Origin: Sympetrum striolatum
Taxonomy: Eukaryota; Arthropoda; Insecta; Odonata; Libellulidae
Direction of reading: 5' to 3'
Length of the DNA stretch: 64,000 bases
Assembly (NCBI GenBank): GCA_947579665.1
Contig: OX388345.1
Span: 31,215,849 to 31,279,848, forward strand
Below the pieces are notes generated by a model. That model made no database searches, was not told the origin of the DNA, and saw only the letters and a list, made by a program, of their open reading frames with translations. Made by a program: the position numbers and the translations under genes. Shown in pieces: positions 33,611-45,580 of this stretch (position 1 is the first letter of the stretch; the number at the start of each line of letters is the position of its first letter).

Positions 33611-33662
33611 ATTCGCGCCATACACCGTGGTGTATGAGGTTCGCACACGCACCATACACCGT
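33611..33662. repeat. Short palindromic CATACACC repeats
   Basis: A perfect 8-bp-arm hairpin CATACACC-GT-GGTGTATG begins near 33619, and ACCATACACCG recurs about 30 bp later, immediately before the SINE head. Confidence 0.6.
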
Positions 33663-33912
33663 TAACCGCTCCGCCGTGGTGGCGGAGTGGTTAACGCGTA
33701 ACGATCCATCCTCACGGTCCCGGGTTCGAATCCCGGCTTATCGGATTTTTCCTGTAAGGGAATGGTTGTCTGTGTATGTTGAGTGTGTGTGATATTAATA
33801 AAACAAAATGCAAAAAAAGGAATAAAATTAAGAAAAGGAGTTAATTGGAGGAATGACCTTCCTTGGCTAAAATTCACCCAAAAAATAAGAAGGCATTATT
33901 ATTATTATTACA
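33661..33912 (+). repeat. tRNA-headed SINE family B with an inverted duplication of its A-box
   Basis: A tRNA-like head runs about 33673-33744 with GGCGGAGTGGTTAACGCG (A-box region, Leu/Ser-tRNA-like) and a good B box GGTTCGAATCC (33723-33733), followed by a body to an ATTATTATTATTAC tail at 33896-33912. Just upstream GTTAACCGCTCCGCC (33661-33675) is an inverted copy of GGCGGAGTGGTTAAC (33681-33695) with one mismatch. The 58.4 kb copy shares the CCCGGGTTYGAATCCCGG and TAGGATTTTT segments. The head is not a functional tRNA gene: acceptor pairing is poor. Confidence 0.7.
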
Positions 33913-36252
33913 ATATTTTTCCAAGTAAAATTCATAATTTTCTCAGGTAGACATTCAAGTGTCGAAAACGTATCTCTATTGCGAGTAAAAGCAATTTAAG
34001 GTAAAACATGCCGAGATAATTCTGATGTGAACACAATCAGATATCAAGCAACGTAAATCAATTTCCCCTAATGACGAAGAAACGTTTTTATCTGTAATAA
34101 ATTTTCGCATGAATCCAATCAATGTTATTGATAAAAGTAATCGATTGAACTGAGAAATAAATTATTACTATGATTCCCTCGTATGATTTGAATTGATGAT
34201 TCAAACGTTTGATAAATTTATTAGCAAATTTTAGATGCTCGACTTGAGTAGATAATATTTCGTGGAATCGATTTTTCTACTAAGCTGCTGTTGCCACTAA
34301 ATTTTATTCTAACTAACTTAAAGTAAAGTTTAATTCTCTTTCAGTGAAAATATCATAGTATACATGGAAAATATCCTGAGATATTACTTTTACTGTATAT
34401 TTGCTATAAATATTACAAGTAATTTGGGTGTTGACGATAAATTGGAAATTTATCAATTATTTTTAGACTTCGGAAGCAGAGCTATGTTGGATACATTTTC
34501 CTTGCCCGTTATCTCTCTTGAATGCTGTTTGCATTTCTAGGAATGTTATCCATGCTTTTTGTAAGCTGTACTTTCATTAAAACCAAACTGATTAGATGAA
34601 ATTTAAACTGTATTGCATTATTAAAGCGAAGAAATAATTAAGAGGATTATCGATAAGATAATAGGTTTGAATTGCACTAGGAAAGAATTGCAATACGAAA
34701 GTTTTACTGCTGTAATCAACATAAATAGATATAATCATTTTATACTGACGATTCGAAGTGATTAAAACTCTTGCAAATAAATTAAATAGGTTTCATACTT
34801 ATAGAAGTAAATTGATTAGTAATTAATACTGATTCCTACTATAGAGAGATCTTTATTAGAGTCTTATCAAGGTGTTCCAACTTATGAATTGCTGATCTTC
34901 TTAATGTATATCTCCTGCTTTTCAAATACGTCTCCGCTCAAAAATGCATTTTGTTTTATGCCATTATTCTCCTTAAAAGGAGAGTCTATGAACTATAAAT
35001 TTTAATTATAATATTTAACAGGCCCTTAGCAAGAGTTCACGCAAAACCTATACTGTAAGATTTTAATAAATATTTGAGCATTTAAGGTGAAATATTTCAT
35101 TTTTGTTCTCAAGATAGCAGACTTGTAAATTAAATTTAATCCTGTTCATGTGTGAAATCTTTTTATTACGATTGTGTATTTTGGTTGTTCAATAGTACAG
35201 AAAAGTGCACTACAGTTATTTTCGTTTGTTTTGTCATAGGGTTTTTTGAACCGTTTAGAGTATTTGAAAACTAATAACGGCCAGCCATTATCCATTTCTT
35301 CCGTATTCTTGTACACAGAGTTCTCTCAATTCAAATGAATTAATCATCTTTGTCAAATTAAAAGATTTCAACCTTTCAGATAACCTATTAATTGGTGCAC
35401 ATTCGAATTACTAATGGTTTCAAAGCTTATGGTAAAGTAAGATTTTTTCAACGGAAATTTTTTGTTGGTTGAGCTTGAAGAAATTCGTACTAGGAAACCG
35501 AAATTTTCGGTCGTCTAGCTCGAGAAAGTATTTCAGAAACGCTAATTTGTGGAGCCAGGAGGAACAGTGATCTAGAATTTACCTCCTGCGCGTGATTTCA
35601 GAGGTGCAATAAGAATTCCTAAGGTGAATAGGTTAAAGTCAACCCATTTTTTTCCTTTTGTTTCTCGATAAACAACATGCGAAGGGTCATAAGAAGGGAG
35701 GGTTTAGGGGGCTCGATGTTTTCGTTCATGCGCAGTCTCGCAGTTTTGAAAAATATCAACCCAGCTTCTGGGGAGGACTGACCCAATAACTTCCGTGATC
35801 ACATAGTGCTTCCTGCTGTATCCCGTTGCAATGTTTCCTTTGGTTACCCTAAACCACTTCTCCAGAGAGGTTCTTTCTTCTCGAAATAAGGAAGTGTGGC
35901 TCGAATATCCTCGCAGCGGAAAATATAAATTCTCTGTAATTGTTACGGAGTTACTGCCAACGATGCTCTGCCGAATAAATCGTGTGGGCGACATCCTTTC
36001 AAACTTCAAACATGGGCTTTAAAATGGCTAACACTAGCCGAAATTATTCACTGGCACAACCCTATGCGTCTCAGTAAAAGTTATTTGAAAAATTGTATTA
36101 AAGCTATTGTATTGTTTCAATCTTTATTATCTTTTAAAAATTTGTCTGTTTTAATATCACTCAAGAAAAGTAAATCATTTAGGAGATAGAAAATTCATTT
36201 AATTAATGGTTAAGTGATTTTAGGATACGAGTCATATGGGAAGACAGTTTTC
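33913..36252. other. Anonymous DNA; one unassigned 101-codon frame
   Basis: The minus frame 35704-36009 has mixed composition and no recognised domain; an overlapping plus frame 35831-36022 covers the same DNA. No splice sites or upstream exon support either. The rest is AT-rich and unassigned. Confidence 0.4.
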
Positions 36253-36384
36253 AAGTAGTATTAGTATTATTGAAGTACTTCGACTGCTTAGGTCATTTCG
36301 CGCATTGGCTTCCACCGGGAATCGAACCCGGGACCGCTTTCATCAAAGGCAAACGCGCTGGTCACATGACTATCCGGGAGCCCG
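36253..36384 (-). repeat. tRNA-headed SINE family A, minus strand
   Basis: On the minus strand from 36383: GGGCTCCCGGATAGTCATGT, GACCAGCGCGTTTGCC, then B box GGTTCGATTCC and CCGGTGGAAGCCAATGCGC, then GACCTAAGCAGTCGAAGTAC and an AATAATACTAATAC tail. The same order appears at 31278 on the plus strand. This is the better preserved copy. Confidence 0.75.
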
Positions 36385-36482
36385 ACTTTTTTTCAAATAC
36401 AGTTCGCATTGCTCTGTTTCGTCAACGATGATCCGTTGTAGTCAATATAATTATGATGTATTTAGTCCATTTTAGTTTTAAC
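36385..36482. other. Spacer between two repeats
   Basis: Nothing recognised. Confidence 0.4.
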
Positions 36483-36545
36483 TGAGAGAACATTTTATTT
36501 ATTTCGTATAAAACATCAACATAAAGCAAGAGGCCACATACAGTG
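36483..36545 (-). repeat. LINE family L, 3' end, minus strand
   Basis: The minus strand reads CACTGTATGTGGCCTCTTGC, TTTATGTTGATG, then CGAAATAAATAAAATG, aligning along its whole length with the 3' end of the plus copy at 22075-22137. No coding part is recognisable upstream of it (36550-36700). Confidence 0.55.
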
Positions 36546-39500
36546 ACATTAAAAAATAGAAAGCAAATAATTTCTTCAAATTAAAAAATGTTAAAAAATG
36601 TAAATTGAAATAAAATAAAATCACTGATACGATTACTAGGATCAATCAGACGAAATTAAGGGATTCAATACAATATATTGCAACCATATTCAGAAATTAT
36701 TTAAGAGATAGAGAGATAAAGAGAAGCAAAGTTATTATCGGAAGAGAAATGGCTAAAAATGAAAGGTATTCTGAAAAATAGTGATCGTTTTATTATTAAT
36801 AGACGTGAAGTATCGAAGGAGAAGTTATCAGATTTAACTCTTAAACTTCAAAGCATGTCTTTAGAAACAATTATGCCTGCATTAGTTTAGATATTTATGA
36901 ATAAAATTTATATAATAATTTACCATTTAATGTTATTTTAATTTTGAATTTAAAACAACTTTTTCTAAATAGAAACGTGAAATTTGCTTGTAGGGATGAG
37001 GGACGATTTTTGTCTTATTGTTAAACAAGGAAATCACTTTTAATTGGAAGAGCATTCAGCAGTTAAATGGCCAATAATTATAGGCGTACTATTTGAATAC
37101 ATTCGAAATAGTTGGAAATAATTTAATAGAAAAGCAACGTAAATTTGGGCTTGAATATAGTACTCAATAGGCAAACCTATTTCTAATTCTACTTTAAAGA
37201 AGGTCTAAATAGATGCATCTTTAGGAGACGTGAATAACAAATCCCTTTACATTTCATACTATCTCATCGCCATAAAGTAATAGACGCCAACAGTGAAAGC
37301 GTTCGTCTGCTTTTTTGACAGCTTAATGGCTTGAAGAGATAGCCCAATCACTAATTGTAATTCACGTCATATGGATTGCTCGTGATGCATCCATGCGCAC
37401 ATGTCAATCACGCTGATCTGTTACGGGATAAGCAAACTTTAGTCGCTCCTCGAATTCTCGATAACTCCTCTTCGTCCCCTTCAAACTCCTCGTGCTTCAA
37501 AAGCATTGTTACGTCACTTTTGCCCGATTGCTCACTCCTTTATTGTCGAGAGAATCCTGACCGCCATTTTGAACAGTGGCCTTTCATGCTTTCTCCTCCG
37601 TCATAATCTCAACCTTAAATCGTCTTATCACTTCAATCAGTTCTTGATTCCTTATGTTTGTATATTATCACTTCCTTTATATTTTTGTATACGACGTGTA
37701 TTTGATAAAACTTATCTCTTGTGATGCTCAAAGCCATGCCCATCGCAGCTGATCCTATTTTAAGTCGTGGTTTTGGATGTCCAAGAGTCAAGTGGTTTGC
37801 GTTTCAATGCTTGAGACATTTTCGATTATACTCAAAATAGTTTGATACGAAAAGATATCAAAACTTGAAATGGATTTAATACATTGAATTTGGTGGATAT
37901 CGTCCTCACGAACTCTTAATGTATAATTTCTTTTCACTGTTATCATATCTTATCTCACCTCTTACTCGCAGACTGATGCGTATTTTAACGTAAATTTAAT
38001 GCATAGATGTTCCTCTGATAGAAACCAGTGCAGCAGCATTATTATAGGATATCCTTTGCGTACACACAAAATGTGTAGATACACCCATAACCTTTTAGAA
38101 GAAGAAAGCAAAGCAATAAGCAGTATTAATTTATGAGTACACATTTCTTTCAACAAAGTAAATACTGAGGCATGAGTGATGGCTATTGATTTGATAATTC
38201 CTAATTGAATGCAATGAAAAGTATTATTCATACGGTCACTGTACTCCACTTACGTCAGCTTCTTTTAATTATATCATTCAGGCCAAGTGAGGAAATCAAA
38301 AGGAAGCTTCTGTACCCCATCTTGTATAATAAGCCACATTTCCCTTCCAGAGATTTAAGTAGGTAGTTAAAATGTTAAAGATGTTTAGGTTAACACCTGC
38401 TTGAGGGCTGAATATTATACAGAATTTTGAGGAGCATAAGTAATCTACTCGTAAAATATCCAAGCAGCTTATGATTTTTACCGTCAAATCTCTTTTGGTT
38501 TCATCTCGTACTAAACGAACTGCATTTGGGCTCGTGTCTGGTTTCGCATTTCACGTAATAATTAAAAAAAATTTAATAAATTAATAGAGACAATGAAACT
38601 CAGACATTTTGCAAATGTTTCTACCTATAAATGCTGAGTATCCTATGTCACTTACAAGCCAAAATAGTAGGCTACCTCTGCAATTGTATTGGGAATAGAA
38701 ACTGTACCATTGAGCAAAAATTCACCGTTTATGGTTAGAGGTTTAGAAATGTCCAACCATATGCACAGTCGGAAAAAGATTTTTAATTCTATTTAGTGTT
38801 TAACTATTTAGAAGTAGCACCAAGCTAAAGGAAGCATAAAGAAAAATAAACTGATCAATTTCCGAGAGGGTTGAAATACCGTTTCCGGGAAAGGTAAAGA
38901 TAGGATAGAGGAGTGGATGGATGAGGCGTAGGATCTCACGGTGAGAATGAACAGAAGATAGCGGGGTCCTGTAAGACAAACAGTTCAAGTGTCAAAAACA
39001 TCTAATTTCAGCGCCTTAACGGACGGCGTTACTCTTAGATGCCTAGCGCGGCAGTCAAATATATCACACGCGATGCCACATGTATCGTGACCGAAATGCC
39101 TGAAAATACGTAAATATTTATAAATTCTTGTCTGAGTAGAATTCGGAAATGGTGTTTGAAGTCGAGAATTTACCAAGGTACTTACGTATTAGTGCTTCCC
39201 TCAATGTGTTAACGATGAAGAGTGAGATGGAATTGAAAAATGTATTTCGTGTTAAGAGATCGGTTAGAAATAAACTAGAAGCGGTTAGGGAAGGTATAGT
39301 AAATTGACTGTGAGGGAAATTTATGATCAAGGCTTTGAGAAGAAAACACAGAAATCACAACAGAGAGGATACAAAATGCTAAAATTAGTGCCCTAAAGGC
39401 GCACAAAAGCCTTGAAAATGTGTAGAAGTAGCAAGACTTAGAAACGGTGTATCGTAATTCAAAGGGTTGATGAGAATGTAATAGGAGAGAAAACCGAATG

Positions 39501-40748
39501 GAGAAAAATGATGAGATTGGATAAGAAAGTGTAGCGGGTTGATTGTAGTAAATACTCCATTATAGAGACATTGTAAAAACATGAAATTATAGAGACATTA
39601 GGTAACAAAATAGAAGTATTTCAAGAACTTCGTGGGCTTACATATAGCGACTATGCAGAAGTCTTCAACTGATAAAAATACATATTTTGCCATACATAAT
39701 GTAAGTGATTCCATGAAAAATATTTTGCGCGTATCTAAATTATGTAATACTAGCAAAATATTCTAAAACAATACATACGTGAAAAATGGCTGCTGTCTCT
39801 GACAGGACCAAATGATTCATACTGGACCATTCGTTTGTGATGTTTGGAGATAATTACGTTATCTCAGATATTTTCTTATCAAAAAGCATATATTAATTCA
39901 ATCCGTCAGCAACAAAGAATTATTAATCTAATTTCACCCCTCTAACAAAAAAATCGCAAAATATCACATTCTCTTTATCATTACACGAACGGCTCGTACT
40001 CTTTCCGATTAAGTCATTTATCAAAAGGTAAATCAGGGATCCGAAGTTCTTATAACAAGTTATTGTAACAAAAACCTCTTCAGAGTAGCCATTTTAGCAA
40101 TATTATGCTATAACCTGACAGCATTCCCCTCTAAATCGACATGAACAAGCAATATCCCTGTATCTCGGCAGTGTTCATCGCTTGAATCCTCCCCTTCATG
40201 GATAGCTGCACATTTCACATGTTTTGTCTCATTCCTCACGTTCGAATAGCAGTTATGAGAGATGGCGCAAAATCCATATATGTAATGCCGGAGCGCGCGA
40301 ATTCAGTTTCCATTTCCCTTACATATTGTCATAATGCCTGAGAAGATCTGTCTCACCTCAAATTACATCTCGCCGGATATCACGTACGAAGATGGCAATC
40401 TGAAAAGAAAGTCGAAGAGTTTTGTGTCTTGCCTTTAAACCAGTTGCTCGCTATAGTTACTCGCTGTAGCGCACCGCTGCACCGAGGATCTTAGGAGTGT
40501 CATTCATAGTTTATCCTTTGGTGGAGGAATTATTCTACCTCGGCGCATTTTTTTCTCTCCATATCTGCTTTTTCCTCCATCTGTATTCCATTCTTGTATC
40601 CTCAGAACAGAACCGCAATTCATGTTTTTTTGTGCGAGTGAGTGTGTTGAGTTATTTTCGCCGAAAGGCCCTCTTTCAAGTATTCCGATGGTCGCTCGAC
40701 TGCGAAAAAAATGTTTTAAGCACTCAGAGGCCAAAACGATTCCATGAG
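36546..40748. other. Anonymous DNA, no gene seen
   Basis: More than 4 kb without a recognisable element. Frames up to 95 codons (37376-37606, 37962-38249 minus, 40497-40784) have no identifiable domains. 38880-38960 is purine-rich and loosely LINE-like, not assignable. Confidence 0.45.
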
Positions 40749-41460
40749 AAGGTATCGGTGATACCTTTTATTTGCCACATATAGCAAGGCAGTTTTCGTC
40801 AGCAATAAATATACCGTACATTTATATATTTTAATCAGTGTAGCACAACGTAAGGGGAAGATTAAATTACCTAGTATTATATGATAGAGAATGAGGTACA
40901 AGTCTGTAATCAAATTTTAAAAAAGTTGCATAATTTTGAACAAATTCCACAGTGCCAAAAATTGTCGGTTTTTTATTCGATGTATACGGTACGGTTCTTA
41001 AGCCCGAGAAAATATTTGTCATACATTTTCATCAGTGATAGTTTAGGAATTGGGAAATCTGCAAATCATGCAATCAACCGCTGTTCTTAAGGATTGTTCC
41101 CATATTGAAATTAAGGCATCCGTGATGCATTTTATTTGCCGCATACAGTAAGAAAGTTTTCGTTTTCTATGAATTTCCCGTATATTTATATTTTTTATTA
41201 GTATAACACAGTGTAGGAGAAAGATTACATTACCTCGGCAGAGGATAAGGTGATATTCTGTCATCGAAGTTTGAACAATTACCATAGTGCCTGAAATTTT
41301 CAGTTTCCTTTTCTTCGGTGTCTATCCGGTACATCACGTTCTTTGGCCCAAAAAAATATTTGTGATCTAAGTATTCAGTGATGGTTAAGGAATGGGGAAA
41401 CTTGCAGATTGTGCAGTTACCTGCTGTGCTCAAGGAACGTTCTCATATTAAAATTCAAAT
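40749..41460. repeat. Tandem duplication, period 364 bp
   Basis: Unit one starts AAGGTATCGGTGATACCTTT at 40749 and unit two AAGGCATCCGTGATGCATTT at 41113. Colinear matches continue through TTTATTTGCC, TATATTTATAT, GATTAcATTACCT, ATTTGT and the end (CCCATATTGAAATT versus CTCATATTAAAATT). Divergence is substantial with small indels. Short minus-strand frames (41230-41433 and 41043-41285) are not conserved as frames between units, so coding is unlikely. Confidence 0.8.
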
Positions 41461-43105
41461 GAATGAGTTTCATATCAATGGGAGGATGATTCCGCTAAAA
41501 AACTGTATTACATTCTGAAAATGTATCAACGAATATTTCTTTAAGAGTGATGAGATTTCTATTTTCATTTATTAAGTCGTAAATCGAAAAATCATGAATA
41601 GAATCAAGCCTCACTGCTGATTTTATATTTGGATTTATGCCATCTGCTATACATTCCCATCTAGACCCGAGACGAGTTTACAGTGAACAAGTTTATGTAT
41701 CGTATCCGAGGATTCTATAGACCACAAATTTACATAAAATGCGCTTAAATTCGCTTGAGATTTTATTGTTTCATTGGAATTTTTAATGTACGTTTTAAAG
41801 TTTTCTACCCCAATTTCTTCTTCGTCAGTTGAATTTAGATCGAAATCAATGAAAAACAAGGCTAAGAGTACTGTGCCGCTTTAGGTAATTCGTGAGTTAG
41901 CTGTGGGTGGCAAATGGTTGGGAAGAACCTATTGAACTTGATTAAATAACCTATGGCACCTCTGTATACCTATCAACTCATTAGTTTGAGAAATAGGTGC
42001 ATCCCTCATTTTGTTGAAGTTATTTAGCGAGAATAACTATGAATTACTATAAATATTGAGAACTACTATTATACTAGAATCAACTGCTTGGGCCGTGACT
42101 TCGTGCTATGTATCCATCAGGAGCGAAAGTGTAACCAACTTTTATTGTATGCAATATATTATATATTGGTATATATCTATTCTATATAACTATTTATTGT
42201 AACCATATTCTGTGGTTTTGTAAAATTTGGTTTCTCTTTCACTTCTACTATTATAGTATTATCTCCGTCATCTTCGGTAACACCGGGGAGAGTGTGATTG
42301 CTCCGGAAACCATAATTTCGCGATAGTTTTTCAATCTACTAATGTTCTTAGGGTATATGAAAACGCTTCTTACTTAATGTTTTACATCGCTTACATTTTT
42401 TGGGATTACATCTTTGACTGTTCTCACTTTGAAGACCATCCTGGTCGTTCTTTCCTTCATTTTATCGAAAATCATTCCTAATATTCCAATTCTTCGTTGT
42501 AGCCCATATTTTTACTTTACTATATACCTACTACCCAAAGCAGCTCACCCTCTGTAATTGAGTTCAATATGTATGCCAAATTCTTTTAAATAGTAGCTTT
42601 TTTCTTAATAAAGAATTGTGTTGATCAATGGCGAGTCTAAATTTGTTGAGAGATTAAATAGTTTCGAAAGTGACGAAAGAGGAATTATAAGTACTTATAA
42701 TTAATGCTGCAGAATTTTTTATGTATCGAAGATAAGTTGTTTTCATTTCGTTTTAATTAAGAAGATGTACCAAAAAGTCGACACCGAAACATTGAATTTA
42801 GTTTCTGAAGTCATCGGGAAATTTTTCTTCTATCGCGAGCTTTGAAATCAATCTGGGATGGATTTAAAAGTGCGCTTGCTTTGGAATGACCGGGCTTAAG
42901 TGAGTAAATAATTGATAGCGTTGCTATAAGGAATTCAGAATTAGATATCCATTTGATTCAGAACGGATCTCTGGAATAAAAATTCTTAACCACAATTCAC
43001 CAACCTATGCCACTTCGAGAAGTATAATAAATCTAACTTAGAACATGATCAGACTGTGAACAGTGAGAGGAATGACGCCGACGTCTTCTAGGATGAAATA
43101 CGCAG
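41461..43105. other. Anonymous DNA; one acidic frame
   Basis: The minus frame 41647-41859 contains DFDLNSTDEEEIGVENFKTY and looks protein-like, but nothing supports it as an exon (no flanking splice pair, no neighbour). No other element was recognised. Confidence 0.35.
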
Positions 43106-43190
43106 TTTTTAAAACAAAAGCTCAAACTTGTGCTCTCCCTGACGATGGGGAAGAAGTGGAGTTTCGAAACCCTTTGAGTATTGCTTAACC
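43106..43190 (+). repeat. Hammerhead-like module, single copy
   Basis: 43139-43170 reads CTGACGA, a spacer with a weak GGAA/TTTC stem, then GAAAC. Short arms may be AAAGCTCAAA (about 43117-43126) and TTTGAGTATTGCTT (43173-43186). The most degraded member of the set. Confidence 0.35.
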
Positions 43191-45434
43191 CTTTCGCGAT
43201 TCAGTTGACCGCTTACAGATCGTTGAATGATTCAAGTCGGGCGGCGAGCGGAAATAACGATTTGCATGCACGTTTTACGCAACCCAGGAGACGATGTAGT
43301 TGTATATTCCTCGTACCGAAAAGGAAGGGGGCGTGGCGGATATTACTGGTGGCGAGGTCGACTGACGTGAAATCTTATGTCTTTAAAGGGAAACAATGAG
43401 ATTGACAAAAACAGAAGCAGATATTAGGGGATGAGATGCAATTGGAATTAATGAAATGGTGATCGAAGTAGCAGGAAGAACGATATTGGGAAATAACACA
43501 GTTTAGGCATAAATCTCCTTACACCACAACTCCCACTAGATGTTTCGGACATGGTAAAGGACATTCTGCCATTATAAGCAGGGGCTAGAAAATAATGTTC
43601 ATCTCCACGTTTCGTTCTCTAAGTGATGTAAATGAGGTAATCTTGAAATGTATAATGATGTAAATAGTAGTATACCTAGCTAATCCAACGTAATATTTGT
43701 GGGTGAATACTGTATTTACCTCATCATAGGCGTGTTAATTGAGAGAAAATCGTGAAAAAGGCATGGATAGGAATAAAATTAGGTTAAATTTTCAGTTGGA
43801 ACAGTTTAAGTCAATGAACTACCCAAACCAAAAATATTTTTACTCTCTTGAAAGAGGTAGTCACAAATTCTAATGATCTATAGAGTAATGTAAGGATGTT
43901 TTCGAATACAATCAAAGTTAGGTATATTTATTTATTTAAAAGCTGCAAGTTGGTATTAACACCAGGTGGCAACGGTTGTTTGTATATTGTGGAATTGATC
44001 GTTCTGTAAGAAGGGAATATAAACATTTACGGTAAGTTGAAATAAACCACAATTTGTGAATTTTTCCTGAATGGGGGAAGTCTCTCCTGAAGGAAGATCA
44101 TCAATTTTAGGTCACATGAGTCTACCAAGAGGTATCGTAAAAATCTCAGATCTGGTGATGGTGAGAAAATGTTTAAGCAATATGAGATACTATTGAGAAT
44201 GACTTCGATGTGATGACGAACATTTCTCATACATAATTCCCATAAGGTTAAGTAGAGCCAATACAATTTTACTTAGAATAAATAATGCTCAAGTCACGAC
44301 AAATTTTTATTATCTATTCATTTCATTTAAGCTGCAGATAGTCTTGACCACTTTATTTCATAACTAATGTAAATGAAGTTTATATTTAAGGTTCGTAGTT
44401 GGTACGTAAACCAATTATCTGACGTTAAAAATACTCGTAGACAAGGAAGATCTCGATAGGATAGATAACTTATATCGACGACGAGTTTTGATTGTAGTGC
44501 CCGTAAATGTTACAACAGTATGTAATTATTATCCATTTAAATACTAAACTGCATTCAACGAGTATGTTAACATCTTCAATGTAACTTTATTTTCTTGTTA
44601 TTCCTCACCACATTGGTCAATTATTTTTTTGTTAAAATCTCCATAAGCTGGTTGTTATTTCTCTTTAAACTTACATCTGAAAGTGAGCGTTGAGGTCGTC
44701 GAAGCCAGCGGTGAACTTTTACGCAGAGAAATAAACTAAATTACTTCTATAAGATATTGTATCGATATGCGAAAAAGAAAATAATCTACCAAGTTTTAAA
44801 TATATTCGAAGTCACGATCAAATCGCGTGTGTGTCATAACATAAGCGACCCTGGTGAGTGACATTAATATGGATTGCCGTTGGGTAGTCGGCGACCCGTG
44901 GTGACAATTTAAAAAAAATCCTCTCTCATCAAATCCGTCCTTCATTCCGCTAAATATATCAAGGACGTGACAGATGACATTGGCAGTGACAACGGTATCT
45001 TATCGGACCTTTATCGTGATCTATGACGTTAAAGGGACGAAAGGCATTCACCGATATCGATTTGGATTACAATCACGAACAAAATGTCAATCCAAAACTA
45101 GGTTCAAATAGCATTCTGGAAGGGCTTTTTAAACATCTTGACGATTGGGATATTTGAATCATCATTTTCCTTTATTATGAACGATAAAACGAGTTAACCT
45201 TTGAGACGGAATTCATCTTTCAACTCGTATTAGACAAACGATCATTACTTTACATTTGGATTCGACTTTCTTTGCTTTCTTTCATATCAGTTATGAATCT
45301 AAACTAACCTGTAAAGTTTAAGTTATTTCTTACTCTTTTTCTGATTATTTAACATAACGAAGTCACTGCTATACTATTGTATCCCTATCTTGCTTATGGC
45401 AATCTTGTACATGCAACTGACTCTGAGTAAATTA
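43191..45434. other. Anonymous DNA
   Basis: The start (43191-43400) is somewhat CG-richer. No gene recognised. Confidence 0.4.
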
Positions 45435-45580
45435 TTCAGTCTGAAGACCAGTTGGAACCTTATCTCCTTTACCATTATCAACTAAGAGCTAGTTTAAGGT
45501 AATGAGGCTTACTAGGCAGGATGAGGAGTGAGGTAATTTGCCTTTGCTTTCCTCGACGATCCGAGGCAAGGTACCGGACA
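45435..45580 (+). repeat. Family G repeat, left part
   Basis: ATTATTCAGTCTGAAGACCA, GTTGGAACCTTATC, AATGAGGCTTACTAGGCAGG, ATGAGGAGTGAGGTAATTTG, then similarity stops at CCTCGACGATCCGAGG. Confidence 0.7.

Noticed and set aside
33673..33744. Possible functional tRNA gene
   Set aside because: A and B boxes are good but acceptor-stem pairing is poor and a SINE body with an ATT tail follows.
35704..36009. 101-codon minus-strand frame
   Set aside because: An overlapping plus-strand frame covers the same DNA and no motif supports either.
38860..39600. Purine-rich stretch suspected to be a LINE coding remnant
   Set aside because: No frame gave a recognisable motif.
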